Positions 28,878-40,158 of a stretch of DNA of 64,000 bases are shown here, piece by piece. The notes below the pieces were generated by a model that was not told where the DNA came from, did no database searches, and saw only the letters and a list, made by a program, of their open reading frames with translations. Origin of the DNA: Devosia aquimaris (GTDB lineage: Bacteria > Pseudomonadota > Alphaproteobacteria > Rhizobiales > Devosiaceae); the NCBI RefSeq assembly GCF_020169335.1, contig NZ_JAIEZN010000001.1, positions 1,257,426-1,321,425 on the forward strand. The letters run 5' to 3'. A program made the position numbers and the translations under genes. Positions within the stretch are counted from its first letter, which is position 1, and each line of letters begins with the position of its first letter.

Positions 28878-29060
28878 TGCAGCACATCAACTCGGACCAC
28901 TCCGTCAGAATCTTAAGCGCCTGGCCAGGTCTGATTGCAATGAAAAAATCCGCAGGCGCACTTATTTCTGGGGGCGTTGAAAAGCCCGACATGAACCGCC
29001 CGGCACATGCGCGGAAAGCGGGACCGCGCATGCGTAATCTGTGCAGAAATGACCCGACGA

Positions 29061-31346
29061 TCAGCCTTCGCTGCCCACGGCCTCGGCGGCGGCAATGGCC
29101 GCCATGTTGACGATACCGCGGCTGGTCGTGGAGGGCGCAAGGATATGCGCTGGTGCCCGCGGCCCCATCAGGATCGGCCCCACCGAAAGGGCATTGTTCA
29201 TTTCCTTGAGCAGCGTCATCGACAGGTTCGCCGCGTCCAGATTCGGGAAAATCAACAGATTGGCTTCCCCGCTCAGCGGCGAGTCGGGCACATAGCGCTC
29301 GCGCAGCATCTGGTTGAGCGCCAGATCGCCCTGCATTTCGCCTTCGACGATCATCTCGGGCGCCACCGACTTGAGCCGCTTGTAGACCTCGCGCATTTTG
29401 TAGGCGCTGTCGCCATCGCGCGAGCCGAGGTTGGAATAGCTCAGCAGCGCCACCTTGGCCTCGATATTGAAGCGCTTGAGGCTGTCGCGCGCCTTGAGCG
29501 TGATGCCCACGATCTCGTCGGGTGTCGGGTCGATGTTCACATAGGTGTCGGCCAGGAAGAAGGCGCCGCGCGGCATGATCAGCATCGACAGCGCCGACAC
29601 GTCCGTGACGCCATCCTGAAGCCCGATGATCGAGCGGATGTCGCGTACATGCTTGATGAAGCGACCCTGCAAGCCGCAGATCAGCGCATCGGCCTCGCCG
29701 CGCTTGACGGCCAGGGCGCCGATGACCGTGGTATTGGTGCGCACCACCTGCCGGGCGGTATCGGGCGTCACGCCGTCGCGGCCCACCAGCGAGTGGAACA
29801 GGCTGACATAGTCGCGGTAGCGCGGATCATCGTCCGGATTGATCACCTCGAAGTCCCGGCCCGGCGTCAGGCTCAGGCCGAAGCGCTCGATGCGCGATTC
29901 GATCACCGACGGGCGGCCGATGAGGATTGGCCGCGCGATCTTTTCTTCCAGCAGCACCTGGGTGGCGCGCAGAACGCGTTCGTCCTCGCCATCGGCAAAG
30001 GCGATGCGCTTGTTCTGCCCCTGCGCCCGATCGATGATCGGCTTCATGACCAGGCCAGAGCGGAAGACGAAGCGGTTGAGGCTATCGAGATAGGCCGCCC
30101 AGTCGGTGATCGGGTTCTTGGCGACGCCTGATTCCATGGCGGCGCGCGCCACGGCCGGTGCAATGCGCAGGATCAGCCGCTGGTCAAACGGATTGGGAAT
30201 GATGTGGTCGGGCCCATAGACCGCCGGCGCGCCCGAGGGCGACACTTCCAGCCCTGGCTCATGCGCCAGCTTGGCAATGGCCCGCACGGCCGCCAGCTTC
30301 ATCTCTTCGTTGATCGTGGTCGCGCCCACGTCGAGCGCGCCCCGGAAGATGAAGGGGAAGCAAAGCACGTTGTTGACCTGGTTGGGGAAGTCCGACCGGC
30401 CCGTGCACACCATGGCGTCCGGGCGGGTGGCCTTGGCCACCTCCGGCATGATTTCGGGATTGGGGTTGGCCAGCGCCAGGATCAGCGGCTTGGGCGCCAT
30501 CTTGGTCAGCATTTCCGGCTTCAGAGCGCCGGCTGCAGACAGGCCCAGGAAAATATCGGCGCCCTCGATCACCTCGGCCAGCGTGGTCGCGTCGCTTTCG
30601 CGGCGGAACTGGCCGCGCCATTTGTCGTTGACGTCATTGCGCTTGTGCGTGACCAGGCCATCCTTGTCGGCCACCCAGATGTTTTCGTGTTTCGCGCCAA
30701 GTGCCACCAGCACGTTGAGGCAGGCAATGGCTGCGGCCCCTGCCCCCGACGCACAGATCTTGACGTCCTCGATGCGCTTGCCCTTGAGTTCCAGCCCATT
30801 GAGAACAGCGGCACCCACGATGATCGCCGTGCCGTGCTGGTCGTCGTGGAACACCGGAATGGGCATGCGCTCGCGCAGCGCTTCCTCGATCTCGAAACAG
30901 TCCGGAGCCCGGATGTCTTCCAGGTTGATGCCGCCAAAGGTCGGCCACAGTGGCGCCACGGCATCGATGAACTTCTGCGGATTGATCTCGTCGATCTCCA
31001 GATCGAACACATCGATGCCCGCGAACTTCTTGAACAGGACGGCCTTGCCCTCCATCACCGGCTTGGAGGCCAGGGCGCCGATATTGCCCAGGCCCAGCAC
31101 GGCGGTGCCATTGGAGATCACAGCAACCAGGTTCTGGCGCGAGGTATAGCGGGCTACGGCGTCCGGATTGGCAGCGATTTCCTCACAGGGCGCAGCAACG
31201 CCCGGCGAATAGGCCAGCGCCAGGTCGCGCTGATTGCCGAGCGGCTTGGTCGGCTGGATCTCGAGCTTGCCGGGCTTGGGGAACTCGTGGAAATGCAGCG
31301 CCGCTTCGCGCAGGGCCTTCCGCTGTTCGTTGATGTCGCTGGACAC
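29061..31346 (-). CDS. maeB: NADP-type malic enzyme with phosphotransacetylase-like C-terminal domain
   Basis: A 761-residue MaeB. The N-terminal 430 residues are the malic enzyme ([37 protein letters not shown] with the NAD(P)-binding fold), converting malate to pyruvate and CO2. The C-terminal 330 residues resemble phosphate acetyltransferase and probably bind acetyl-CoA as an allosteric signal, as known for this class. The start is GTG at 31346 with AGGAGG five bases before; the frame extends 8 codons further. Single gene on the minus strand. Confidence 0.95.
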   Translation of the reverse strand: MSSDINEQRKALREAALHFHEFPKPGKLEIQPTKPLGNQRDLALAYSPGVAAPCEEIAANPDAVARYTSRQNLVAVISNGTAVLGLGNIGALASKPVMEGKAVLFKKFAGIDVFDLEIDEINPQKFIDAVAPLWPTFGGINLEDIRAPDCFEIEEALRERMPIPVFHDDQHGTAIIVGAAVLNGLELKGKRIEDVKICASGAGAAAIACLNVLVALGAKHENIWVADKDGLVTHKRNDVNDKWRGQFRRESDATTLAEVIEGADIFLGLSAAGALKPEMLTKMAPKPLILALANPNPEIMPEVAKATRPDAMVCTGRSDFPNQVNNVLCFPFIFRGALDVGATTINEEMKLAAVRAIAKLAHEPGLEVSPSGAPAVYGPDHIIPNPFDQRLILRIAPAVARAAMESGVAKNPITDWAAYLDSLNRFVFRSGLVMKPIIDRAQGQNKRIAFADGEDERVLRATQVLLEEKIARPILIGRPSVIESRIERFGLSLTPGRDFEVINPDDDPRYRDYVSLFHSLVGRDGVTPDTARQVVRTNTTVIGALAVKRGEADALICGLQGRFIKHVRDIRSIIGLQDGVTDVSALSMLIMPRGAFFLADTYVNIDPTPDEIVGITLKARDSLKRFNIEAKVALLSYSNLGSRDGDSAYKMREVYKRLKSVAPEMIVEGEMQGDLALNQMLRERYVPDSPLSGEANLLIFPNLDAANLSMTLLKEMNNALSVGPILMGPRAPAHILAPSTTSRGIVNMAAIAAAEAVGSEG

Positions 31347-31472
31347 TTCAGCCTCCTCTCCCGGCTGCACTCAACACTGTGCATTTCACGTACGGGACCG
31401 CGTTCGTGCCACCATTTCCGGGCAATGAAAAGGGTCAAATCCCCCGGGGGCTTGCAACTAAAGTCGCAATGC

Positions 31473-33104
31473 TCACGCGGCGCTCGCCACCACGGCCTCA
31501 ATTCGCTGGCGCGGGGCCTGCGTGGCATGCAGCGCGACGGCCAGTTCACGGAAGGCATCGACCTTGAGCGCGGGGGCGAAGATGTAGCCCTGGGCCTGCA
31601 GCACGCCGCGGGCACGCAGATAGATGGCCTGTGCTTCGGTCTCGACCCCTTCGGCCACGATCTCGCAATCGAGGTCCTTGGCCATAGCGATCAGCCCGTC
31701 CAGCACCGGCACCTGAGTGGTCTCGGGCTTGATCATGTCCACGAAGATGCGGTCGATCTTGATGATGTCGATGCCCAGCGTGCCGAGATAGGCCAGGTTG
31801 GAGTGGCCGGTACCGGCATCGTCCATGGCCAGGCGCGAGCCAAGGGCATGCAACCCGGCGATGACACTGTTGGCCACGGCCGAATTGCCCACGGGGTGCC
31901 GCTCGGTGATCTCGAACACCAGCTGGCGATAGGAGATGGCGGAATTGCCGAAGATGGCCTGGACGTCTTCCACGATGCTGTCGTCGCGGAAATGCCCCTC
32001 GAACAGATTGATGGCCACCTTCATGTCCGGCATCATCGTGCACAGGTCGCCCAGATCGGCCTTGACCTGCTGCATCATCGACAGCGTCATCGGAATGGCC
32101 AGGCCCGTCACTTCCGCATAGTCGATGAAGGCGCCGGGCGGCACGATCTTGCCGTTCTTCTTTTCCCAGCGGGCCAGCACTTCGCAGCCGACCAGCGCGC
32201 CGGTGCGCAGATTGATCACCGGCTGATAATAGGGCTTGATCTCGCCACGGGCGATGGCGCGTTCCAGATCGAACGCCGGCACCCGCGAGCGCCGCACATA
32301 GTGCAGCGCCAGCACCAGGAAGGCGGCGCTCATCAGGCACGCCACGATGGTGAAGCTCACATCCAGATCGGCGAAGCCCGCCCGCACGATGGCAAAGGGC
32401 ACCGCGTACTCAACCTTGACCGGGAGGGCACCGGCAAAGCTGTCTGCAGAAATGAAATCGGCGTCGATTTCGCGCCGGTCAAAGGCGCCCGGGTCACCCA
32501 GGGTCAGGATCGGCGTCCCATTGGTCAGGCTCACCCTCACCATGGCACCGGCATCAAGCCCCTGCTCCATCGTCGCCGTGTTCTGGCTCATCACCGGCAG
32601 GAAGGCCGACACGCGCCGCGTTTCGCCAAACGCCTGCGTCAGCTTGAGCACCGGCATGGTCATGTCTGCATATTTCACGACCGTCAGCGATTCCGTCCGG
32701 CCCGGAACCGGCAGGCTCTCAGACAGTGGCGAATATTGCACCGTCCGCCCGAAAGCGTCGCAATACTGGACGCCATCGGCATTCTCAACGAGCACCTGCT
32801 TCATATTGAGACTGGATTCGATGGCCACCTGGACATTGGCCACAAAGGTCGGCGTACACAGCGACGGACTATCCGCCAGGACCTGGCGCAGCGACGACAT
32901 GGCGTCGGTCGATGCAGCATCAATCTGTGAAGAAATCGCCGCTACATATTGAGAAGCATCGATTTTCTCTCGCATGCGCACATAGGCATCGAGCAAAAAG
33001 TCCACACTCAAGATCGGCACGAACGCCAGGATGGCGCCGAGCAGCATCAGGATATGGGAGTATCGGGACTTCAACTTTGCGAATCCGAATGGGCGACAAC
33101 ACAC
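31473..33104 (-). CDS. Membrane cyclic-di-GMP phosphodiesterase with CSS-motif sensor and EAL domain
   Basis: A 543-residue protein starting at GTG 33104. A transmembrane helix near residues 16-38 and another near 245-268 enclose a periplasmic domain with Cys pairs (around SLCTP and QYCDAF) that fits the CSS-motif sensor. The cytoplasmic EAL domain covers about 275-530. Here EAL reads EVL (CEVLARW), and INLF, EITER, DDAGTGHSNLAYL and IKIDRIF are present, so most metal ligands remain and activity is plausible. The sensor class is thought to respond to periplasmic redox state. No linked partner gene. Confidence 0.88.
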   Translation of the reverse strand: MCCRPFGFAKLKSRYSHILMLLGAILAFVPILSVDFLLDAYVRMREKIDASQYVAAISSQIDAASTDAMSSLRQVLADSPSLCTPTFVANVQVAIESSLNMKQVLVENADGVQYCDAFGRTVQYSPLSESLPVPGRTESLTVVKYADMTMPVLKLTQAFGETRRVSAFLPVMSQNTATMEQGLDAGAMVRVSLTNGTPILTLGDPGAFDRREIDADFISADSFAGALPVKVEYAVPFAIVRAGFADLDVSFTIVACLMSAAFLVLALHYVRRSRVPAFDLERAIARGEIKPYYQPVINLRTGALVGCEVLARWEKKNGKIVPPGAFIDYAEVTGLAIPMTLSMMQQVKADLGDLCTMMPDMKVAINLFEGHFRDDSIVEDVQAIFGNSAISYRQLVFEITERHPVGNSAVANSVIAGLHALGSRLAMDDAGTGHSNLAYLGTLGIDIIKIDRIFVDMIKPETTQVPVLDGLIAMAKDLDCEIVAEGVETEAQAIYLRARGVLQAQGYIFAPALKVDAFRELAVALHATQAPRQRIEAVVASAA

Positions 33105-33171
33105 CTATCGGTATCAATCAGCATTTAACGGATCATTAATGCTGGTTAACCCTCATAAACCACTCCCCCGG

Positions 33172-33209
33172 CCAAAGGAAAAGGCGGCCACCGATGAGGT
33201 GACCGCCTT
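33172..33209 (-). terminator. Intrinsic terminator of aspS
   Basis: AAGGCGGCCACC (33181-33192) and GGTGACCGCCTT (33198-33209) make a 12-bp stem with one mismatch and a GATGA loop. On the minus strand the hairpin runs into TTTTCCTTT, just past the aspS stop. Confidence 0.7.
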
Positions 33210-33241
33210 GTGTAGAAGTCCTTGACCCGCCTGGAGGCGGA

Positions 33242-35035
33242 CTATTTGTCCTGCACGTTCAGCCGGATGCTGAGCTCGCGCAGCTGCTTGGCCGAAGCCG
33301 GGCTGGGCGCGCCCATCAGCAGGTCTTCGGCCTGCTGGTTCATCGGGAAGGCCGTGATCTCGCGCAGGTTCTGCACGCCACACAGCAGCATCACGATGCG
33401 ATCCACGCCGAATGCGGCGCCGCCATGCGGCGGGGCGCCATACTGGAACGCGCGGTAGAGACCACCGAACTGCTCCTCGACCTCGGCGCGGCTCTTGCCG
33501 GTCAGCTCGAACGCCTTGACCATGGTGTCGGGCAGCTGGTTACGGATCGAGCCGGAAGCGATCTCATAGCCATTGCAGACCGCATCATACTGATAGGCCT
33601 TGATGGTCAGCGGGTCCTGGCTGTTGAGCGCGTCGATCCCGCCCTGCGGCATGGAGAAGGGGTTGTGCGCAAAGTCCACGCGCTTTTCCTCTTCGCTCCA
33701 CTCGTAGAACGGAAAGTCCACGATCCAGCACAGGGCAAACTGCTCAGTGTCCACCAGGCCGAGATCGGTACCGGCCTTGGTGCGAGCCTCGCCGGCGAAC
33801 TTGTAGAACTTCTCGGGGCGACCGCAGACAAAGAACACGGCGTCGCCGTCATCGAGGCCCAGCTGGGCCTTGAGGGCCGCCGTACGCTCCTCGCCGATGT
33901 TCTTGGCGATGGGGCCACTGCCCTGCCCGTCCTTGAAGAAGATATAGCCCAGGCCCGGCTGGCCCTCGCCCTGCGCCCAGGCGTTCATGCGGTCGCAGAA
34001 CGCGCGACCGATCGGCTCGGCGCCGGCCTTGTTCTTGGCCGGAATCGCCCAGACTTCCACCTTGGCATCGGCCTCGATCTGGCTGGCAAACACCTTGAAG
34101 CCCGAACCGGCAAAATGCTCGGTCACGGCCTGCATCTCGATGGGGTTGCGCAGGTCCGGCTTGTCCGAGCCATACTTGCGGATGGCCGTGTCATAGGGAA
34201 TGCGCGGCCACTCCTTGGTTACGCGCTTGCCATCGGCGAACTGCTCGAAGATGCCGGTGATGATTGGCGTCATCGTGTTCCAGATGTCTTCCTGCGTCAC
34301 AAAGCTCATTTCCAGGTCAAGCTGGTAGAACTCGCCCGGCAGGCGATCGGCACGCGGGTCTTCGTCGCGGAAACACGGCGCGATCTGGAAATAGCGGTCA
34401 AAGCCAGCCACCATCAGCAGCTGCTTGTACTGCTGCGGCGCCTGCGGCAGCGCGAAGAACTTGCCGGGATGAATACGGCTCGGCACCAGGAAGTCGCGCG
34501 CGCCTTCCGGCGAAGACGCCGTCAGGATCGGGGTGGAGTATTCGGCAAAGCCGGCCTCGCCCATGCGCTGGCGCATTGCGCCGATGATCTTGGTCCGCTT
34601 GACGATATTGGCATGCAGCTTTTCGCGGCGCAGGTCGACGAAGCGATAGGTCAGGCGCACGTCCTCGGGATATTCCTGGTCGCCGAACACCGGCAGCGGC
34701 AATTCCTTGGCCGCCGACAGCACTTCGATCTCGCGGATGAACACCTCAATGGCACCGGTGCTCAGGTTCGGGTTCACGGCAGCGGCGTCGCGCAGCTTCA
34801 CCTCGCCATCGATGCGGATCACCCATTCCGAGCGCACCTTCTCCACCGCCGAAAAGGCCGGCGAATCGGGATCGACCACCACCTGGGTGAGGCCGTAATG
34901 GTCGCGCAGATCGATAAACAGCAGCCCGCCATGGTCACGGATACGATGAACCCACCCGCTCAGGCGGACGGTCTGGCCGGCCTCCTTGGCGGTCAGTGCC
35001 CCGCAGGTGTGCGAGCGGTAGCGATGTTCGGTCAT
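33242..35035 (-). CDS. aspS: Aspartyl-tRNA synthetase
   Basis: Class II synthetase of 597 residues with the bacterial layout: N-terminal OB-fold anticodon-binding domain ([23 protein letters not shown] region), motif 2 ([10 protein letters not shown]), the bacterial insertion domain, and motif 3 ([10 protein letters not shown]). ATG at 35035 gives [12 protein letters not shown], the standard start; the frame continues upstream to 35083. With GatCAB in the same window, a non-discriminating enzyme that also charges tRNA-Asn is likely but not proven. Confidence 0.96.
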   Translation of the reverse strand: MTEHRYRSHTCGALTAKEAGQTVRLSGWVHRIRDHGGLLFIDLRDHYGLTQVVVDPDSPAFSAVEKVRSEWVIRIDGEVKLRDAAAVNPNLSTGAIEVFIREIEVLSAAKELPLPVFGDQEYPEDVRLTYRFVDLRREKLHANIVKRTKIIGAMRQRMGEAGFAEYSTPILTASSPEGARDFLVPSRIHPGKFFALPQAPQQYKQLLMVAGFDRYFQIAPCFRDEDPRADRLPGEFYQLDLEMSFVTQEDIWNTMTPIITGIFEQFADGKRVTKEWPRIPYDTAIRKYGSDKPDLRNPIEMQAVTEHFAGSGFKVFASQIEADAKVEVWAIPAKNKAGAEPIGRAFCDRMNAWAQGEGQPGLGYIFFKDGQGSGPIAKNIGEERTAALKAQLGLDDGDAVFFVCGRPEKFYKFAGEARTKAGTDLGLVDTEQFALCWIVDFPFYEWSEEEKRVDFAHNPFSMPQGGIDALNSQDPLTIKAYQYDAVCNGYEIASGSIRNQLPDTMVKAFELTGKSRAEVEEQFGGLYRAFQYGAPPHGGAAFGVDRIVMLLCGVQNLREITAFPMNQQAEDLLMGAPSPASAKQLRELSIRLNVQDK

Positions 35036-35234
35036 GTCAAAAGCTCTGAAAAAAGGCCGGAATCTTGGGCCGGAAAAGCGCACGCGAGGCCAAGATTGTC
35101 AAGGTGAAGCCGGCACGGGACCCGATCGGCGCGCGCCAGCGGCTAAGCCATATACAATACAGGGAAATCCGTTCTGGAGTGCACCGAACGCACCTGCTAG
35201 GAACAATCGTGACTATTTTGAGACGGACAGACGC

Positions 35235-36404
35235 ATGGACCTCATCGTTTCCACAGACGTGCTCGCCCAATTCTGCGAACGCGCGGCCAAATTCGATTTT
35301 GTCACGGTGGATACGGAATTCCTGCGGGAGACCACCTATTGGCCCAAGCTCTGTCTGATCCAGGTCGCCACCGACGACGAGGCCGTGCTGATCGATCCGC
35401 TGGTCCCCGGCTTTGATCTCACCCCCTTCTACGACCTCCTGGCCAATCCCGACGTGGTCAAGGTGTTCCACGCCGCCCGGCAGGACATCGAGATTTTCGT
35501 CAAGGCCACGGGCAAGGTGCCGGCCAATATCTTCGACACCCAGATTGCCGCCAGCGTCTGCGGCTTCGGCGACAGCGTGTCCTACGACAATCTGGTGCGC
35601 TCGATTACCGGCGTCGAACTCGACAAGTCCAGCCGCTTCACCGACTGGTCGGCGCGCCCGCTCACCGAGAAGCAGCGCCTCTACGCCATCGCCGACGTGA
35701 CCCATCTGCGCGACATCTATCGCGAACTGCGCAAGCAGGTTGCCGCGACCCGTCGCGGCGATTGGGTGGAAGACGAGCTGACCGTCCTGCGCAGCATCGA
35801 CACCTACATCGTCCAGCCCGACAAGGCCTGGGAACGGCTCAAGATGAAGATCAATCGCCCGCGCGACCTGGCCGCCCTCAAGGCGCTGGCTGCCTGGCGC
35901 GAACAGCGCGCGCAGGACACCGACCAGCCCCGCAGCCGCATCATCAAGGATGATGTGCTGTCCGAACTGGCCGTGCAGCGCCCGCTGACCCCCGATGCCT
36001 TCGAAAAGCTGCGGGCCGTGCCGCGCGGTTTTGGCCGCAGCAGTGCCGCCGCCGAGATCATCGGCCTGCTCAAGCAGGTCGAGAGCCTCACCAAGGCAGA
36101 ACTGCCCTCCATGCCCGAGCGGTACCGCGGCCCATCGCCAAAGGGTGCCGTGGGTGACCTGATCCGCGTTCTGTTGAAGTCCGTCGCCGAGGAACATGGC
36201 GTCGCCGCCCGGATCCTGGCCACCTCCGACGACATCGATGCCCTGGTGCTGGATGACGAAGCCGACGTGCCGGCCCTGCATGGCTGGCGGCGCAAGCTGT
36301 TCGGCGACAAGGCCCTGGCCATCAAGCACGGGCGCATTGGCCTGGCCGCCACCCGCAAGGGCATCGTGCAGTTCGAGGTCAAGCTACCCGAAGCCGCCGA
36401 ATAG
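35235..36404 (+). CDS. rnd: Ribonuclease D
   Basis: A 389-residue 3'-5' exoribonuclease of the DEDD family involved in tRNA 3' maturation. VTVDTEFLRE holds the first Asp-Glu pair, VKVFHAARQDIEIF the next Asp, and YAIADVTHLRDIY the last Tyr/Asp block; HRDC-type helices follow near residues 210-290. The frame is open from 35034, but the family start MDLIVSTDVLAQFC points to ATG at 35235. Divergent from aspS. Confidence 0.94.
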   Translation: MDLIVSTDVLAQFCERAAKFDFVTVDTEFLRETTYWPKLCLIQVATDDEAVLIDPLVPGFDLTPFYDLLANPDVVKVFHAARQDIEIFVKATGKVPANIFDTQIAASVCGFGDSVSYDNLVRSITGVELDKSSRFTDWSARPLTEKQRLYAIADVTHLRDIYRELRKQVAATRRGDWVEDELTVLRSIDTYIVQPDKAWERLKMKINRPRDLAALKALAAWREQRAQDTDQPRSRIIKDDVLSELAVQRPLTPDAFEKLRAVPRGFGRSSAAAEIIGLLKQVESLTKAELPSMPERYRGPSPKGAVGDLIRVLLKSVAEEHGVAARILATSDDIDALVLDDEADVPALHGWRRKLFGDKALAIKHGRIGLAATRKGIVQFEVKLPEAAE

Positions 36405-36410
36405 GCGGCT

Positions 36411-36434
36411 CCGGGCACCCCCTCGGGGTTGCCG
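36411..36434. terminator. GC hairpin between convergent rnd and ppx
   Basis: CCGG...CCCC and GGGG...CCGG can pair around a CTC loop with a 3-base internal mismatch. No T-run. Placed between the stops of the two converging genes. Confidence 0.3.
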
Positions 36435-36454
36435 GGCATACCCTGGGGTTTGCG

Positions 36455-37990
36455 CTAGGCCACTACGATTTCGGCGGATTTGAAGCCGGCCACGCCAGCC
36501 AGGCTGTCGAAGCGATTCTGCAGATGCTCACCATTGAGAAAGGTGAGATCGGCCGGCAGCACCAGCTTGATCGTGCCGCCATCCAGCTCGAAGCGGATGC
36601 GTGGCAGGATTCCCGGCATGGCCGCCGTCATCGGATAGGCGACGCGGAACAGCGCCCCCAGCAGCCGCGCCCGCTCGGTCTGCGCCGGTGTGCCCAGGTC
36701 AACCAGCGCTGCCGCCGTCTTGCTCTTGAGCCCGTCGTAGCGAATGGCAATGGTCTGCGCCAGGAAGGTGCGGGCGGGATGGTCGATGCCGCTGAGCGAG
36801 CCATAGGCGATCGAATCCACGCTCTGCGCGCCGCGATAGTCCGGATGCGCCCGCCAGCCGATATCCGACAGCAGGCACGCCACCAGCCGCAGCCGACCCT
36901 GCTCATCGCTCTCCGCGATGCCGCTGGCTTCGAGAAACTGGCTGGTAAAGCCGATCAGGTCGCCGGCATGTGCCGGGGAGCGCGACCGCAACACCGAAAG
37001 CTCCTCGGCCCCCTGGATCAGCGGATCGATGGATTGCTCGCGCGCATCCAGCATGCCGTAGAGATAGCCCTCGCGCACCCCGAGTGCCGAGAACACCACA
37101 TCCCTGAATTGCCCGGCCTTGAGCACCTCGGCCATCACCGCCGCGCCGAACGGCACCAATTCGCGACGAGACGAGCTGGCATGAGCCGAACCCGGGTAGG
37201 ATTTGAGCGAGCCCGCCGCGACGATTTCGTTGCAGAAGGCGATCATGTCCTCTGCAGGCACCACATAGTGCTGCACCATGTGCAGCGGGTATTTCGTCAT
37301 CACCTGGTGGATTTTCGCCAGCGAACGCCAGGTGCCACCGATGGCGGCAAATGATGCGCCCTTGGCCAGGTCCTTGAGCGAGGTTCCCGCCAGCCGTTCG
37401 CGCACCATGGCCGCGGCCCGTTCGGCAGAACCGCCGCTATCGTCCTGCAGGCGGATGACGCCCAGCTCGAACGAACATCCGTCGGTGTCGGCGCCATTGG
37501 TGATCCGCGAGAGCTCGAGGCTGCCGCCGCCGAGGTCTCCGACGAAGCCGGAAAAGCCCAATATGCCCGCCACGGCGCCCAGCGCGGCGTAGTGCGCTTC
37601 CTGCTCGCCGGTGAGCACCTGCACCTTGCTGCCCATCACCGATTCCACGGCGCCGACGAATTCTTCGCGGTTGGCGGCATCGCGCACGGCCGACGTTGCC
37701 AGCACGAATACCTTGCCCACCCGCATCATGCGGCACACCAGGGCAAATCGCTTGATGGCGTTGAGTGCCTGGGCCACGTTGGCGTCAGCCAGCCGGCCCG
37801 TCTGCCCCACGCCGCGCCCGAGGGCGCAGGCGGATTTTTCGTTGTAGAGCGGGGTCAGCGCGCGGGCATGCCGCTCATAGACCACCAGACGCACCGAGTT
37901 GGACCCGATATCAAGCACGGCCACGGGCTTGGCGCCCTTGATGCGGCCCTGCGCCGTCGGATCGGCATCGACGCCCCAGAATTTATTCAA
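36455..37990 (-). CDS. ppx: Exopolyphosphatase (Ppx/GppA family)
   Basis: A 511-residue ASKHA-fold phosphatase that degrades polyphosphate or pppGpp. The phosphate-binding loops are AVLDIGSNSVRLVVYE near residue 24 and GDLGGGSLELSR near 150; conserved LATSAVRDAANRE and GEQEAHYAALG lie between. The C-terminal half has the HD-like domain of long Ppx forms (LSDIGWRAHPDYRG). Start at 37990 is two bases past the ppk stop, so the two opposing activities of polyphosphate synthesis and breakdown are co-transcribed. Confidence 0.94.
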   Translation of the reverse strand: MNKFWGVDADPTAQGRIKGAKPVAVLDIGSNSVRLVVYERHARALTPLYNEKSACALGRGVGQTGRLADANVAQALNAIKRFALVCRMMRVGKVFVLATSAVRDAANREEFVGAVESVMGSKVQVLTGEQEAHYAALGAVAGILGFSGFVGDLGGGSLELSRITNGADTDGCSFELGVIRLQDDSGGSAERAAAMVRERLAGTSLKDLAKGASFAAIGGTWRSLAKIHQVMTKYPLHMVQHYVVPAEDMIAFCNEIVAAGSLKSYPGSAHASSSRRELVPFGAAVMAEVLKAGQFRDVVFSALGVREGYLYGMLDAREQSIDPLIQGAEELSVLRSRSPAHAGDLIGFTSQFLEASGIAESDEQGRLRLVACLLSDIGWRAHPDYRGAQSVDSIAYGSLSGIDHPARTFLAQTIAIRYDGLKSKTAAALVDLGTPAQTERARLLGALFRVAYPMTAAMPGILPRIRFELDGGTIKLVLPADLTFLNGEHLQNRFDSLAGVAGFKSAEIVVA

Positions 37991-37992
37991 CC

Positions 37993-40158
37993 CTAGCCCT
38001 CGTCCGCTTCGACCAACCCGGCGCTGCCGCGACCGGACAGCGAGGGATTGGTCATGAAGTAGTCATGCGCGTTGAAGGGCTCTTCGCCCTCCGCCGCGCG
38101 GATACGGTGTGAGCTGCCGTCCGGCAACACTTCCCAGCTCTGCTGGTTGTCACGCAGATAGGCAACCAGAATCCGATCCAGGATCTGCTTATGCACGGTG
38201 TTGTTGAGAATGGGCACCATCACCTCGACGCGGCCGTCCAGGTTCCGGCCCATCAGGTCGGCTGAGGAAATATAGACCTTGGCGCGTCGGTTGGGCATGG
38301 CCTCGCCATTGCCAAAGCAATAGATGCGGCTGTGCTCGAGGAACCGGCCGACGACCGACTTCACCCGAATATTGTCCGAGAAGCCGGGGATGCCGGGGCG
38401 CAGGCAGCAGATGCCCCGCACGATCAGATCCACCTTCACGCCCGCCTGGCTGGCGTCATAGAGCGCATCGATGATCAGCGGATCGACCAGCGAGTTCATC
38501 TTGAGCAGGATGCTGGCCGGCTGCCCGTTGCGGGCAAATTCCACCTCGCGGGCAATATCGTCGATCAGCGTCTGCCGCAGGTTCACTGGCGAGACCGCGA
38601 TGGTTTCGAGCTCGGTCGGTCGTGCATAACCGGTGATGAAGTTGAACACCCGCGCCACGTCGCGCGTGATCGCCGGATCGATCGTGAAATAGCTCAGGTC
38701 GGTATAAATCTTGGCGGTGATCGGGTGATAATTGCCCGTGCCGATATGGCAGTAGCTGACCAGCTTGCCCTTTTCGCGCCGCACCACCTGGCTGAGCTTG
38801 GCATGGGTCTTGAGCTCGATGAAGCCGAACACCACCTGCGCACCGGCCCGTTCCAGGTCGCGCGCCCAGCGGATATTGGCCTCTTCGTCGAAGCGCGCCT
38901 TGAGCTCGACCAGGCAGGTCACCGACTTGCCGGCCTCCGCCGCCAGCACCAGCGCCTTGATGATCGGGCTATCGGCCGACGTGCGATAGAGCGTCTGCTT
39001 GATGGCCACGACGTCGGGGTCGCGTGCCGCCTGCATCAAGAACTGCGCCACCACGTCAAAGCTCTCGAACGGGTGGTGCACCAGGATGTCCTTGGCGCGA
39101 ATGGCGGCGAAGCTGTCGCCATTGTAGTCGCGAATCCGCTCTGGGAACCGGGCATGATAGGGCGTGAACTTGAGGTCCGGGCGGTCGACTTCGCAGACCT
39201 TGCTGGCGTCCGCCAGCCCGAGGAAGCCATGCACCTCGAAGACTTCCGACTCCTTGACGCCGAGCTGTTCACCGATCTGCCGCTTGAGGGCGCGCGGCAT
39301 GGAGCTCTCGATCTCGAGACGGATCACCTGGCCGCGCCGCCGCTGCCGCAAGGCACTTTCAAACTCCACCACCAGGTCGGCCGCTTCGTCGTCGATTTCG
39401 ATTTCGCTGTCGCGGATCACGCGGAAGGCGCCCGAGCCGACCACTTCGTGGCCGGGAAACATCTTGTGGAAGAACAGCTTGACCAGCGTATCGATGGTCA
39501 CCACCTCGCTGCGCCCCTCTGACACCAGCGAGCTCGGCAGGTGGATGAAGCGATCGAGATTGCCCGGAATGCGCACCAGCGCGGTCAGGTGCAGGTCCGA
39601 GTCCGGCCGCTTGAGCTCAAAGGCCAGCGCCAGGCCCAGATTGGGAATGAAGGGGAAGGGATGCGCCGGGTCCACGGCGATTGGCGTCAGCACCGGGAAG
39701 ATTTCCTCGCGGAACAGCTTCTGCAGGTAGTTCACCTGGTCCGGCGTCAGATCATCCTGCTCATGGATCACCACATTCTGCGCAAACAGCTCCTCGCGCA
39801 GGTCCTGCCAGTGATCCTGCTGTTCAAGCTGCAGATGCTGGGCCAGGGTCGCTATCTCGTCCAACTGTTCGGCCGGGCTGAGACCGTCAGCGCTCTGCTT
39901 GGTCATGCCGGCGCGCAACTGGCCCTTGAGCCCGGCCACGCGCACCATGAAGAACTCATCGAGATTGTTCGCCGAGATCGAGACGAAACGGAGGCGCTCC
40001 AGCAGCGGATGGTTGGCGTTTCCCGCCTCTTCCAGAACGCGCATGTTGAACTGCAGCCAGCTCACCTCGCGGTTGACGAACCGCGCTGGGCTCGCGCGCA
40101 GGGCTTCGGTATCGGGAACCGCTGCGTCGCCTTCGGAGAACTCGCTCATGTCATTCAT
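37993..40158 (-). CDS. ppk: Polyphosphate kinase 1
   Basis: About 721 residues with the four PPK1 domains. The N-terminal domain begins [19 protein letters not shown], and the autophosphorylated His is in [29 protein letters not shown] and the C-terminal [18 protein letters not shown] are diagnostic. ATG at 40158 lies 8 bases inside the hdaA coding sequence, so translation of the two is linked; the open frame extends to 40236. Confidence 0.95.
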   Translation of the reverse strand: MNDMSEFSEGDAAVPDTEALRASPARFVNREVSWLQFNMRVLEEAGNANHPLLERLRFVSISANNLDEFFMVRVAGLKGQLRAGMTKQSADGLSPAEQLDEIATLAQHLQLEQQDHWQDLREELFAQNVVIHEQDDLTPDQVNYLQKLFREEIFPVLTPIAVDPAHPFPFIPNLGLALAFELKRPDSDLHLTALVRIPGNLDRFIHLPSSLVSEGRSEVVTIDTLVKLFFHKMFPGHEVVGSGAFRVIRDSEIEIDDEAADLVVEFESALRQRRRGQVIRLEIESSMPRALKRQIGEQLGVKESEVFEVHGFLGLADASKVCEVDRPDLKFTPYHARFPERIRDYNGDSFAAIRAKDILVHHPFESFDVVAQFLMQAARDPDVVAIKQTLYRTSADSPIIKALVLAAEAGKSVTCLVELKARFDEEANIRWARDLERAGAQVVFGFIELKTHAKLSQVVRREKGKLVSYCHIGTGNYHPITAKIYTDLSYFTIDPAITRDVARVFNFITGYARPTELETIAVSPVNLRQTLIDDIAREVEFARNGQPASILLKMNSLVDPLIIDALYDASQAGVKVDLIVRGICCLRPGIPGFSDNIRVKSVVGRFLEHSRIYCFGNGEAMPNRRAKVYISSADLMGRNLDGRVEVMVPILNNTVHKQILDRILVAYLRDNQQSWEVLPDGSSHRIRAAEGEEPFNAHDYFMTNPSLSGRGSAGLVEADEG

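Noticed and set aside
31441-31450. CCCCCGGGGG palindrome between the EAL gene and maeB
   Set aside because: A simple 10-bp C/G run without further support as an operator or terminator.
30204-32930. 908-codon open frame on the plus strand
   Set aside because: It lies antisense to maeB and the EAL gene, both with clear motifs. Long antisense frames are expected in GC-rich DNA, and its product is rich in His, Arg, Gly and Asp with no domain.
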